Under the pieces are notes generated by a model. That model made no database searches. It was not told the DNA's origin and saw only the letters and a program-made list of their open reading frames with translations. Positions 53,135 through 61,317 of a stretch of 64,000 bases of DNA are shown here, one piece after another; within the stretch, counting starts at the first letter, position 1; each line of letters begins with the position of its first letter. Made by a program: the position numbers and the translations under genes. This DNA comes from Flavobacteriales bacterium. GTDB lineage: Bacteria; Bacteroidota; Bacteroidia; UBA10329. The stretch covers positions 1 to 64,000 of the forward strand of contig WGMW01000027.1 in assembly GCA_016124845.1 (NCBI GenBank). Reading direction: 5' to 3'.

Positions 53135-53869
53135 GGCTAAGATCGGTTGTTTTTCCGCTTGATGAATGAAATGAATGGTGCGGAAAAACTTGTAATACAT
53201 CTGACGCATGAACTCATCTCTGTTCACACCGCCAGCTCGGTGTGCTTTTGCGTGTCCGAACCAAACCGCGTGGATGGTGACGAAGAACAACAGGCAGTAC
53301 CAAGTGACGGCAAATGCCTTGGCATAGAAAGGCCTGTCTTTGAAAATGGTGTACAAACGTTCGTTCTGGAATTTAATGTGGTGTGCTTCATCGATAAGAA
53401 TGTCCTTGCAGATGCTTTGCAGTAGTTTGCATTCAGTGGCGTCATGCAATGCCTGATAGAACACTTGGGCTGCACTTTCCACAATAATTACGGTGATTGT
53501 CCAAAGTTCCATGCTCGTGTTGAAGTAGCGGATTCTTCGGAAGAGCCAATCGCCCCAGTCGCGCTGCGTCCTTTTCTCGCCAATAGAATCGATATATCTA
53601 CCGAGGTTTGCCCCGTGTTTCTGTTCTTCTTTAATGAAGAACCGTATCGCTTCCACGTACTCGGGGTCGTCCGTACGCTCAGCGTATTTGGCGGCAGCTG
53701 CTAATAGATGGCGGCCATCGCTGGTTTCGCCCAACTGCCATGCTTTAAGTGAGTATAGTATCTGTGCTTTTTCTTGGTCCGTTATGGTAGGCTGCTGCGT
53801 CCAATCCACGCGCTTTATCCTGAGATTTTCCTTGAAATGCTCTTTCCAATAAGTTGACGATTTGATCAT
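53126..53869 (-). CDS. Ferritin-like/diiron-fold membrane-associated protein
   Basis: The 247-residue helical protein has ferritin-like metal-ligand patterns: EEQKH (81-85), an isolated E131 in VESAAQVFYQ, and DEAHH (160-164). A hydrophobic stretch (AFAVTWYCLLFFVTIHAVWF) follows. This suggests a diiron oxidase or hydroxylase-type enzyme, but no named family is secure. The start is the ATG at 53869; a 46-residue upstream extension is arginine-rich and not family-like. Confidence 0.65.
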   Translation of the reverse strand: MIKSSTYWKEHFKENLRIKRVDWTQQPTITDQEKAQILYSLKAWQLGETSDGRHLLAAAAKYAERTDDPEYVEAIRFFIKEEQKHGANLGRYIDSIGEKRTQRDWGDWLFRRIRYFNTSMELWTITVIIVESAAQVFYQALHDATECKLLQSICKDILIDEAHHIKFQNERLYTIFKDRPFYAKAFAVTWYCLLFFVTIHAVWFGHAKAHRAGGVNRDEFMRQMYYKFFRTIHFIHQAEKQPILALQ

Positions 53870-54005
53870 GGTTCTGAAGTTTGGTTTTTCCCTTAACCAC
53901 GCTTGTAGGGACTTAGTATGGCATTGGCATTCTTTAACATTCGGTTGTGTTTTTCTCTGTAGTGATCCTCTTGCACCGATTGCCGAAAAAACTGATCTTG
54001 CCCTC

Positions 54006-54926
54006 ATGCATAAGATTCATTTAGTAATTGCTCTGATAGTGGTTTTTGCTCAAGTGCAGCGCGCTTTCGCGCAGAATGCTGAAGCATATCATCAAGCGGG
54101 AGCGGCCAAGGCAAGTATGGGAGACAGAGAAGGGGCTTTGGCAGATTTCGGAACAGCCATTGAGATGAATTCGGAGTTCAAAGAAGCCTATGTTGACCGT
54201 GCGGTGGTGCGTCAACAGCTGCGTGATGCAGAAGGGGCGTTGGCTGACCTGAACCAGGCCATTTCCATCGATTCAACATTCGGTATTGCTTATGCCAACC
54301 GAGGTGTGATCTTGGAGAAAACGGGCGATCATCAGGCTGCGCTGAATGACCTGAACCGTGCATTGCAACTCAACCCCGCAGATGCAACGGCTGTCTTGAA
54401 CAGGGGTTTGGTGCGTAGTCGCACGCAAGACCTCAAAGGTGCCATGGAAGATTATGATTTTGCTTTGCGGCTCAGTCCAGATTATGCCAGAGGCTATTAT
54501 CTGCGCGGACTTCTAAAAGCCAACAATAATGATCTGGATGGTGCGATAGCCGATCTTTCGGCTGCTATCAGTTTCGAACCGAAAAGTGCCTTGGCCTATT
54601 GCGATCGGGCTGTGGCCTACGAACAGAAAGGTGAGTTGGAAAAGGCCATTTCTGATTTCGATATGTCACTGAAATTGGAGCCTTCGAACCCACGCACGTT
54701 CCGCAATCGCGGAATTGCATTGGAAAAAGCGGGTAGAGTAAAGGATGCCATCGAAGATTACAGCAAGGCCATTTCGTTGGATGCTAACTATGCCACGGCC
54801 TATTTCGATAAAGGTGTGGCACTCTACAGAGAGAAAGATCATGAGGCTGCCTGCGAGAACATCAAGAAGGCCGCTGAACTTGGATACGAACAGGCCAAAC
54901 TGCTTTTGGATGGCCTTTGCAAATGA
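54006..54926 (+). CDS. Exported TPR-repeat protein
   Basis: The 306-residue protein has a signal peptide (MHKIHLVIALIVVFAQVQRAFA) and about eight consecutive 34-residue TPRs filling the mature part (for example DYARGYYLRGLLKANNNDLDGAIADLSAAISFEP). It is probably a periplasmic scaffold for protein complexes. The start is the ATG at 54006 opening the signal peptide. It is followed by two FKBP genes with their own promoter. Confidence 0.85.
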   Translation: MHKIHLVIALIVVFAQVQRAFAQNAEAYHQAGAAKASMGDREGALADFGTAIEMNSEFKEAYVDRAVVRQQLRDAEGALADLNQAISIDSTFGIAYANRGVILEKTGDHQAALNDLNRALQLNPADATAVLNRGLVRSRTQDLKGAMEDYDFALRLSPDYARGYYLRGLLKANNNDLDGAIADLSAAISFEPKSALAYCDRAVAYEQKGELEKAISDFDMSLKLEPSNPRTFRNRGIALEKAGRVKDAIEDYSKAISLDANYATAYFDKGVALYREKDHEAACENIKKAAELGYEQAKLLLDGLCK

Positions 54927-54938
54927 TAACAGTTCGGG

Positions 54939-54970
54939 TTTGCTTCTTGAACCTACGAGGACTAAGTTTG
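54939..54970 (+). promoter_or_regulatory. Promoter of the FKBP gene pair
   Basis: TTTG (54939-54942), a 20-nt spacer and TAAGTTTG (54963-54970) match the Bacteroidota consensus well; the leader would be about 40 nt. Confidence 0.72.
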
Positions 54971-55017
54971 CAGCCGCTTTCATGGTCGAATGATCGACAT
55001 CACACAAAATCAGAAGC

Positions 55018-55614
55018 ATGACGACAGAAAAGGAGCGGTTGGGTTACGCATTAGGGCTTAGCATTGCCAAAAATCTACAGGAACAAGGGTTTGAAGGGTT
55101 CGATTACGGAGCTTTCACCAATGCTTTGGAAGACCACTATGGTAAGAATGAGCTGAAACTTTCCGTGCCTGAAGTGAATGAAACATTGCAGTCGGCCATG
55201 GCAAAAATACAGGCCGAAAAACATGGTCCGGTATTAGAAGAAGGCAAGAAGTTTTTGGAGGAGAACGCGAAGCGCGATGATGTAACGGTGACTCCAAGCG
55301 GTCTTCAGTACCGCGTGATCAATTCTGGTTCGGGAGCTTCTCCAAAACCTACCGATCAAGTGACCACGCATTACCATGGCAGTTTGATCGATGGAAAAGT
55401 GTTCGATAGCTCAGTAAATAGAGGAACACCAGCAACGTTTCCTGTGAATGGCGTCATTCAGGGCTGGCAGGAAGCTTTGCCTATGATGAAAGAAGGCGAC
55501 AAGTGGGAATTGTTCATTCCTTACGATCTTGCTTATGGCGAAAACGGAGCAGGAGGAAGTATTCCACCGTTTGCCACATTGATTTTTGAAGTAGAACTCA
55601 TCAAAGTACACTAA
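55018..55614 (+). CDS. FKBP-type peptidyl-prolyl isomerase (cytoplasmic)
   Basis: The 198-residue protein has an FkpA_N-like dimerisation region (about 1-95; LGYALGLSIAKNLQEQGF...LEEGKKFLEENAK) and an FKBP_C domain (about 96-198; VTPSGLQYRVINSGSG, VTTHYHGSLIDGKVFDSS, GVIQGWQEALPMMKEGDKWELFIPYDLAYGE). It has no signal peptide, so it probably assists folding in the cytoplasm. The next gene, 2 bp downstream, encodes a lipid-anchored paralogue. Confidence 0.9.
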   Translation: MTTEKERLGYALGLSIAKNLQEQGFEGFDYGAFTNALEDHYGKNELKLSVPEVNETLQSAMAKIQAEKHGPVLEEGKKFLEENAKRDDVTVTPSGLQYRVINSGSGASPKPTDQVTTHYHGSLIDGKVFDSSVNRGTPATFPVNGVIQGWQEALPMMKEGDKWELFIPYDLAYGENGAGGSIPPFATLIFEVELIKVH

Positions 55615-55616
55615 AT

Positions 55617-56318
55617 ATGAAAAAGCTGATGCTGATTGCCGCTACTGGCGCGCTGTTCTCTGCCTGCAATACGGGTGTTGGACACAAAAAAGTTGAACTG
55701 AAGGATTTCAAGGATTCTGCGAGCTATGCCGTGGGAACTTCCATCGGTCTGAACCTGAACCGTGATTTCGAATCTCAGGGAGTCGATAGTACCTACAATC
55801 GTGAATTGATGATCGCGGCTCTGTCGGAAGCGTTGACGAGTGGTGAGACCATGCTCTCGGAAGATGACGCACGTGAGGTTGTGGATCGTTTCTTTCAGAA
55901 GATGAATGATGAAAAAGCGGAGAAGAACCTTGCTGCAGGTGAAGAGTTCCTTGTCAATAATGCAGGGAAACCTGGCGTTGTGACCACCGACAGCGGACTT
56001 CAATATATCGTTCTGAAAGAGGGTTCTGGCGATTCGCCAACACTTGCCGATCAGGTAATGGTGCATTACACAGGTAAGTTGCTGAACGGTGAGGTATTCG
56101 ATAGTTCGATCGAAAGAAATCAGCCTGTGACGTTCTACGTTCGCAGCGTTATTCCTGGTTGGACCGAAGCACTTCAGTTGATGAAGCCAGGAGCAGAATA
56201 CAAGCTGTTCATTCCTTCAGATCTCGCTTACGGTGAGAACGGAAACCCACGTGGTGGCATCGGACCGAACGAAGTGTTGGTATTCGATGTGAAACTGATC
56301 GAAGTGATCAAGGAGTAA
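55617..56318 (+). CDS. FKBP-type peptidyl-prolyl isomerase (lipoprotein)
   Basis: The 233-residue protein has a lipoprotein signal (MKKLMLIAATGALFSAC), an FkpA_N-like domain (SYAVGTSIGLNLNRDFESQGVD) and an FKBP_C domain (VMVHYTGKLLNGEVFDSSIE, VIPGWTEALQLMKPGAEYKLFIPSDLAYGE). It works in the periplasm as a proline isomerase or chaperone. It begins 2 bp after the cytoplasmic FKBP gene, and its stop overlaps the convergent DxDDTA-motif gene by 11 bp. Confidence 0.9.
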   Translation: MKKLMLIAATGALFSACNTGVGHKKVELKDFKDSASYAVGTSIGLNLNRDFESQGVDSTYNRELMIAALSEALTSGETMLSEDDAREVVDRFFQKMNDEKAEKNLAAGEEFLVNNAGKPGVVTTDSGLQYIVLKEGSGDSPTLADQVMVHYTGKLLNGEVFDSSIERNQPVTFYVRSVIPGWTEALQLMKPGAEYKLFIPSDLAYGENGNPRGGIGPNEVLVFDVKLIEVIKE

Positions 56319-57417
56319 GACTCCGTTTCCATACACGATTTTCAATTAGCAGGGCCCCATTGAGGGCCTTGCTTGCATATTGGAGGTGGAAAAACTTCCG
56401 ATCGGCCAGTTTCTGCGCCACAGAATTCTCGAATGCCGTGATCATCCCTGCATGGAAGAAGAAGAAGTTTCTGTCTTCAAGAGGAGTAAAAGAATCTTGC
56501 TTGTTCGGTTCGAAGGCCAGACCGAGTTTCATGGCGGCATTCTCCAGCAGAATCCGCTTCATTCCGTTCGAATCATTCAAGAACTCTTGAATGTCCGTTT
56601 TCAGTTTTGGTTCAATTTGCTTTCTGTAAGATTCGGGAAGCAATGGAATCAATCGCGCCACATGATAAAGGATCAACTCGGTGGTTGGATAGTTCGGAGC
56701 AGAGTAGAAGGGAAGTGACCGATGTTCATCATTCATGATCACTTCAGTTATGAATTGCAACGTGTAGCGGTCGTATTCGTTCAGTTCATCCTCCTTGAAA
56801 TGTTTCAGAATCACTCGTATCAGGTTGCTCAGCACACAGATGTCGAATTCGATGTACATCTGCTTGCCAAAGAAGGTCGAATAGCATTTCAGGTCGCGGT
56901 ACTTTGGCAATGGATTGAACGCCCGTTTGTATGCCAAATTCGCGTGGGATTTCAATTTTTCGCGAAGCTGAGCCACGCGTTCCTTCGATGCGTTTTCGGT
57001 GAGAAATACCAAAGCAGTGTCATCCACATCATCTGGAATCTGAAAATGCTTGAAACGATGCATGAACATTCCGTTCGGGAAATGTCGGCTCGGTCTGGTC
57101 TGCCAGAAATTATAGGTGTCCAGTCCGTCCTTGTTCTTGAAAAGCGAGTAGGCCGAAATTCCGTTTTGGATGATGTCATCAGCAATTGTACGTTCAGCAG
57201 CCGAAAGTCGGTTTTGAAGTTGTTGAAGAATATGAACGACCGAAGCAGTGAAGAAAAGGTTGTCATCCTCTCTGCTGTAAGGAAGAAATGGGTGGAATCG
57301 CTGCGATGGAAAAATGCCTCTCGGATAAACGGAATCTCCTTTCGACTGAAGTTCTTGCAGCATCAGCAGCAATCCTTCCACAGAATCCGAATTCACCGAT
57401 TTTTCCGACAACGACAT
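56308..57417 (-). CDS. Alpha-helical protein with a class II terpene-cyclase-like DxDDTA motif
   Basis: The 369-residue soluble helical protein contains DDVDDTALVFL (129-139). DxDDTA is the catalytic acid motif of squalene-hopene cyclase-type (class II) terpene cyclases. A Q/W pattern is not obvious, and the length is about half that of a hopene cyclase, so it could be a single alpha/alpha-barrel or an unrelated fold. It also shows PRGIFPSQRFHPFLPYSREDD near the N-terminus. No isoprenoid genes are nearby. The start is the ATG at 57417; the longer frame begins with TTG. Confidence 0.5.
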   Translation of the reverse strand: MSLSEKSVNSDSVEGLLLMLQELQSKGDSVYPRGIFPSQRFHPFLPYSREDDNLFFTASVVHILQQLQNRLSAAERTIADDIIQNGISAYSLFKNKDGLDTYNFWQTRPSRHFPNGMFMHRFKHFQIPDDVDDTALVFLTENASKERVAQLREKLKSHANLAYKRAFNPLPKYRDLKCYSTFFGKQMYIEFDICVLSNLIRVILKHFKEDELNEYDRYTLQFITEVIMNDEHRSLPFYSAPNYPTTELILYHVARLIPLLPESYRKQIEPKLKTDIQEFLNDSNGMKRILLENAAMKLGLAFEPNKQDSFTPLEDRNFFFFHAGMITAFENSVAQKLADRKFFHLQYASKALNGALLIENRVWKRSLTP

Positions 57418-57465
57418 CGGATGCAAGGTAATGCTAACGGCAATTAGCCAATAGCTGAAGGCAAT

Positions 57466-58536
57466 CTATTTGATGTATCGGAAGTCGTGTCCTTCTTTGA
57501 GTTGAATCAACATCTCGTAGATCAACTTGATCACATTGTCTATGTCATCCTTGTGAGCAGATTCCACGGTGGTGTGCATGTACTTCAAAGGAAGTGAGAT
57601 GAGTGCCGAGGCAACACCTTCACCCGAATAGGCAAATGCATCGGTATCTGTTCCCGTGGCACGCGTGGCCGATGCACGTTGGAATGGGACCTTTTTCTTC
57701 TCGGCCACATCCACGATCATGTCCAAAAGGTTGTTCTGTACCGCAGGTCCGTAGGTCAGCACGGGGCCTTTCCCAGAGGTAAGATCGCCCTGTAATTTCT
57801 TCTCGTACATTGGAGTTTGCGTATCGTGGCAAACATCCGTGATAATGGCCACGTCAGGTTTGATCCTACGCGAAATCATTTCTGCGCCTCTGAGCCCGAT
57901 CTCTTCCTGAACCGAGTTCACGATGTACAATCCGAACGGAAGTTTCTTCTTTTTCTCTTTGATCAATCGCGCCACTTCAGCGATCATGAAACCACCGATG
58001 CGGTTATCCAATGCGCGACCCACCACATAGCGGTTGTTCAGTTCCATCATCTCATCTACAAATGTGACGACCGAACCAACATGAATCCCTTTTTCCTCAA
58101 CTTCTTCCTTGCTGTTGCAACCTGTGTCGATAAACAGATTGGTAAGGCTTGGCGCTTCTTCTTTCTGAGCGTTTCTCACGTGGATGGCAGGCCATCCGAA
58201 AACGCCTTTCACAATTCCCTTTTTGGTGTGGATGTTCACCCGCATGGAAGGAGCAATTTGGTGATCGGAACCACCATTGCGTCTCACATAGATCAAACCT
58301 TCCTTCGTGATGTAATTCACGAACCATGCGATCTCATCGGCATGCGCCTCGATAACTACTTTGTACTTGGCTTCTGGATTGATGACACCGACCGCAGAAC
58401 CGTACACATCGGTGAAGTAGGTGTCGATGTAAGGTTTCAGGTAATCCAGCCAGAGTTGCTGCCCCGAAGACTCGAAACCCGTTGGTGATGCATTATTAAT
58501 ATAGGTTCTGAGGAATTCGAGACTTTCGCTACGCAT
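57466..58536 (-). CDS. M42-family metallo-aminopeptidase
   Basis: The 356-residue protein shows the M42 landmarks: EAHADEIAWFVNYI (first metal His and Asp), GRALDNRIGGFMIAEV (bridging Asp), NSVQEEIGLRGAEM (catalytic Glu pair), IITDVCHDTQ and the C-terminal YMHTTVESAHKDDI. M42 enzymes form dodecameric tetrahedral peptidases that trim peptides in the cytoplasm. It lies downstream of the tRNA-Lys repeat array; a perfect -7 element (58566-58573) precedes it. Confidence 0.9.
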   Translation of the reverse strand: MRSESLEFLRTYINNASPTGFESSGQQLWLDYLKPYIDTYFTDVYGSAVGVINPEAKYKVVIEAHADEIAWFVNYITKEGLIYVRRNGGSDHQIAPSMRVNIHTKKGIVKGVFGWPAIHVRNAQKEEAPSLTNLFIDTGCNSKEEVEEKGIHVGSVVTFVDEMMELNNRYVVGRALDNRIGGFMIAEVARLIKEKKKKLPFGLYIVNSVQEEIGLRGAEMISRRIKPDVAIITDVCHDTQTPMYEKKLQGDLTSGKGPVLTYGPAVQNNLLDMIVDVAEKKKVPFQRASATRATGTDTDAFAYSGEGVASALISLPLKYMHTTVESAHKDDIDNVIKLIYEMLIQLKEGHDFRYIK

Positions 58537-58565
58537 ATCTGTTAGTTTGTGCTAATGGTTTTCCG

Positions 58566-58573
58566 CAAATATA
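58566..58573 (-). promoter_or_regulatory. -7 element of the M42 peptidase gene
   Basis: TATATTTG on the minus strand is a perfect match, 29 bp upstream of the start codon. Confidence 0.5.
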
Positions 58574-58591
58574 ACGTGCGGTTAACAAAAT

Positions 58592-58623
58592 AAAAAAGCC
58601 TTCGCAGTAAAGGAGAAGGCTTT
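58592..58623 (-). terminator. Final terminator downstream of the tRNA-Lys repeat array
   Basis: AAAGCCTTC and GAAGGCTTT form a perfect 9-bp stem; on the minus strand it is followed by TTTTTATTTT. It could stop any read-through from tRNA-Lys before the M42 promoter. Confidence 0.75.
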
Positions 58624-58644
58624 CAAGTGGTTCAACCAGCGCCT

Positions 58645-59060
58645 CCTTCGGTTCGTTGCTCACTCAGGATGAACTTCTCGCCCCAGAAAAATGAAAAAGC
58701 CTCTCCGAAATTGGAAAGGCTTCTGTTCTTGTGACTCGACTGGGGCTTCCTTCGGTTCGTTCCTCACTCAGGATGAACTTCTCGCCCCAGATAAATGAAA
58801 AAGCCTCTCCGAAATTGGAAAGGCTTCTGTTCTCGTGACTCGACTGGGGCTTCCTTCGGTTCGTTCCTCACTCAGGATGAACTTCTCGCCCCAGATAAAT
58901 GAAAAAGCCTCTCCAAAAATGGAAAGGCTTCTGTTCTTGTGACTCGACTGGGGCTTCCTTCGATTCGTTCCTCACTCAGGATGAACTTCTCGCCCCAGAT
59001 AAATGAAAAAGCCTCTCCGAAATTGGAAAGGCTTCTGTTCTTGTGACTCGACTGGGGCTC
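58645..59060. repeat. Four exact-period 104-bp tandem repeats carrying tRNA-Lys 3' ends and terminators
   Basis: Units start at 58645, 58749, 58853 and 58957; the fifth boundary (59061) falls inside tRNA-Lys. Each holds a CCTTCGGTTCGTTCCTCACT element, CTCGCCCCAG, a hairpin of the type AAAAAGCCTCTCC...GGAAAGGCTT (a terminator when read on the minus strand) and the 16-nt tRNA 3' end GACTCGACTGGGGCT. Differences are a few point changes, so the array is recent. In transcript order it is tRNA, then four terminators in series. The unit boundary in the tRNA suggests amplification by slippage or unequal exchange at the tRNA end. Confidence 0.92.
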
Positions 59061-59116
59061 GAACCCAGGACCCTAACATTAAAAGTGTTATGCTCTACCA
59101 ACTGAGCTATCGAGTC
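59044..59116 (-). tRNA. tRNA-Lys(TTT)
   Basis: On the minus strand the acceptor arms GACTCGA/TCGAGTC pair, followed by D-arm TAGCTCAGTTGGTAGAGC, anticodon loop CTTTTAA (anticodon TTT) in a 5-bp stem, and T-arm with GGTTCGAGCC. The discriminator is A and CCA is not encoded. It is preceded by an excellent promoter and followed by the repeat array. Confidence 0.95.
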
Positions 59117-59136
59117 GTGCTTTTTTAAAGCGGTTG

Positions 59137-59167
59137 CAAATATATACCCTTGATCTTTGAAAACAAA
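59137..59167 (-). promoter_or_regulatory. Promoter of tRNA-Lys
   Basis: On the minus strand TTTG, exactly 19 nt and TATATTTG match the Bacteroidota housekeeping consensus perfectly, about 20 bp upstream of the mature tRNA. Confidence 0.8.
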
Positions 59168-59224
59168 CCTACGTTAAGGTTTTATGATTCAACGTTTCAA
59201 ACGTTTGATTTACAGTTGATTGAC

Positions 59225-60448
59225 TTACTTTTCAACCTTAATGGAATGCCCCATTTTGTCGCGTTTGGTCTGTAGGTAGAAGCGATTGTGCTCGTTTGCA
59301 TCTATTTCAATAGGCACGTTCTCAACGATTTCGAGGCCGTAACCGATCAGTCCGGTACGCTTCTTTGGGTTGTTGCTCATCAGGCGCATTTTGGTCACTC
59401 CAAGGTCGCGGAGTATCTGAGCACCAATGCCGTAATCGCGTTGATCCATTTCGAAGCCCAACGCAAGGTTGGCCTCTACGGTATCCATGCCTTTTTCTTG
59501 TAGCTCGTAAGCACGCAACTTATTCAGAAGCCCAATGCCACGGCCTTCCTGATTCATATACACGATAACACCTTTTCCTTCTTTTTCTACCATTTCCATG
59601 GCTGCATGCAACTGCGGACCGCAGTCGCAACGACATGAGCCGAAAATATCTCCCGTAACGCAAGAAGAATGCACGCGGACAAGTATTGGTTCATCATCAT
59701 CCCACGTTCCTTTTACCAAGGCGAGATGCGTTTGGTCGTTCGTGGTCTGCTTGTAGGCCATCATTTTGAAATCGCCCCACTCTGTAGGCATGTTCACATG
59801 GATCTGGCGCTCGATGAGTGATTCGTTCTTGACGCGGTACTCGATCAGATCCTTGATGGAAATGAGTTTCAGGTTGAACTTTTTGGCAATCTCCACCAAT
59901 TGGGGAAGTCGCGCCATGGTGCCATCCTCGTTCATGATCTCCACGATCACGCCCGCAGCTTCAAAGCCAGCCAAACGCGCCAGATCGATGGCGGCTTCGG
60001 TGTGTCCAGCTCTGCGCAACACGCCACCTTTTCTCGCTTTCAGCGGGAAGATGTGACCTGGTTTACCAAGCTCTTCTGCACGTGTATTTGGGTCGATGAG
60101 TGCTTTGACCGTTTTGGCGCGGTCGCTGGCCGAAATACCTGTTGTGCAGCCGTGGCCAATAAGGTCAACGGAAACGGTGAATGGTGTTTCGTAGGCTGCG
60201 TTATTGTTCTTCACCATCAGTTCGAGGCCAAGCTCATCGCAACGTTCTTCCACCAATGGCGCGCAGATAAGTCCGCGTCCGTGGGTGGCCATGAAATTGA
60301 TCATTTCGGGAGTGACGGAACGGGCGGCAGCCACAAAATCCCCTTCATTCTCACGATCGGCATCGTCAACAACAATAACGATCTTCCCGTCTTTTATCTC
60401 TTGAATGGCAGCTTCAATGCTGTCCAGTTGAAAGTCTTCCTCAGTCAT
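59225..60448 (-). CDS. ribBA: Bifunctional DHBP synthase / GTP cyclohydrolase II
   Basis: The 407-residue protein has an N-terminal RibB domain (about 1-205; [44 protein letters not shown]) and a C-terminal RibA domain (about 206-407; [21 protein letters not shown] with three zinc cysteines, [35 protein letters not shown]). It catalyses the two entry steps of riboflavin synthesis. TACCTTTG at 60465-60472 is its likely -7 element. No FMN riboswitch is seen in the 60-bp leader. Confidence 0.94.
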   Translation of the reverse strand: MTEEDFQLDSIEAAIQEIKDGKIVIVVDDADRENEGDFVAAARSVTPEMINFMATHGRGLICAPLVEERCDELGLELMVKNNNAAYETPFTVSVDLIGHGCTTGISASDRAKTVKALIDPNTRAEELGKPGHIFPLKARKGGVLRRAGHTEAAIDLARLAGFEAAGVIVEIMNEDGTMARLPQLVEIAKKFNLKLISIKDLIEYRVKNESLIERQIHVNMPTEWGDFKMMAYKQTTNDQTHLALVKGTWDDDEPILVRVHSSCVTGDIFGSCRCDCGPQLHAAMEMVEKEGKGVIVYMNQEGRGIGLLNKLRAYELQEKGMDTVEANLALGFEMDQRDYGIGAQILRDLGVTKMRLMSNNPKKRTGLIGYGLEIVENVPIEIDANEHNRFYLQTKRDKMGHSIKVEK

Positions 60449-60464
60449 GTTTGAAATTGGGCCG

Positions 60465-60472
60465 CAAAGGTA
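60465..60472 (-). promoter_or_regulatory. -7 element of ribBA
   Basis: TACCTTTG on the minus strand is a perfect TAnnTTTG match, 16 bp upstream of the start codon. Confidence 0.5.
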
Positions 60473-60506
60473 CTCAATCCAAACGCCAAACCGTGCTAAC
60501 TGTTCA

Positions 60507-61205
60507 TCATTCGGTGGCTTTCGCCTCCTTGGCTTTGCCCTTTCCGAAATAATAGTTCAGTCCGAACCGAAGCGAAGTGAGGCCAAAGTTGAGTCGGAAG
60601 TTGGAGTTAACCCCATTGTTACTGGAGTTCCGTTCATCCTTGGTCATGATGTAATCGTAGCTGACCTGTCCAAAACTTGTTTCCAGCCCAAACTTCGGAG
60701 AGATGAAATAAACGACACCTGGGGTGATCACTACGGAAATATCATGACTGCGGCTATTTGTTTTAGTTGTAACAGAATTGTATCCCGTGATGCTTTTTGA
60801 ATTCTGCCCATAAGAGTAGCCAACATTTCCTGTTACAATCAAGGCAAATTTATCCCCAAAAAACTTGTAATAACGGCCGAATGCTGCTATACCGTAAACA
60901 TTCGAGAGTTGCTTTTGCTTGTAAGTGGGAGGAGCAAACGTATTACTTTCATATTTACTGGAATTGTAGCTGTAATTAAGCATAGCTCCAACTGCAAAAG
61001 ATCGGGAGACGAATACGCCATAATTGGGGGTGATGGAAAACCCGATGCTACTCGTTTTCGTGGAATCTATCGTGGAATTGGAAAGAGAAGTTATGCTCAA
61101 ATTCCCTCCAACAAACATTCTTCCCTTGTAGGTGGTCTGCGCTTGCGTTTCAAGAAATCCGAACAGGATGATGGTGCAAGCAATAATGATGGCTTTTGCT
61201 TTCAT
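60507..61205 (-). CDS. Outer-membrane beta-barrel protein
   Basis: The 232-residue protein has a signal peptide ([22 protein letters not shown]) and regular amphipathic strands ([44 protein letters not shown]), ending [19 protein letters not shown] with a short charged tail. It is a typical small barrel of unknown function. The start is the ATG at 61205; the longer frame adds 12 non-signal residues. Confidence 0.75.
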   Translation of the reverse strand: MKAKAIIIACTIILFGFLETQAQTTYKGRMFVGGNLSITSLSNSTIDSTKTSSIGFSITPNYGVFVSRSFAVGAMLNYSYNSSKYESNTFAPPTYKQKQLSNVYGIAAFGRYYKFFGDKFALIVTGNVGYSYGQNSKSITGYNSVTTKTNSRSHDISVVITPGVVYFISPKFGLETSFGQVSYDYIMTKDERNSSNNGVNSNFRLNFGLTSLRFGLNYYFGKGKAKEAKATE

Positions 61206-61317
61206 GACATTTCGTTTTACACGAAGTAAAACAAAATGCACCGGAAATTTGGCAACTTACAATCGTAATTGCTACAATTGTCAATTAGCCAACGGAAAAT
61301 ACCTTATTTGAACTCGA

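Noticed and set aside
58645-59060. CRISPR-like array
   Set aside because: The 104-bp units are contiguous, contain no variable spacers and have no cas genes; they are tandem duplications with terminators and tRNA ends.
60449-60506. FMN riboswitch upstream of ribBA
   Set aside because: The leader is about 16 nt from the -7 element to the ATG and no RFN-type structure is present.
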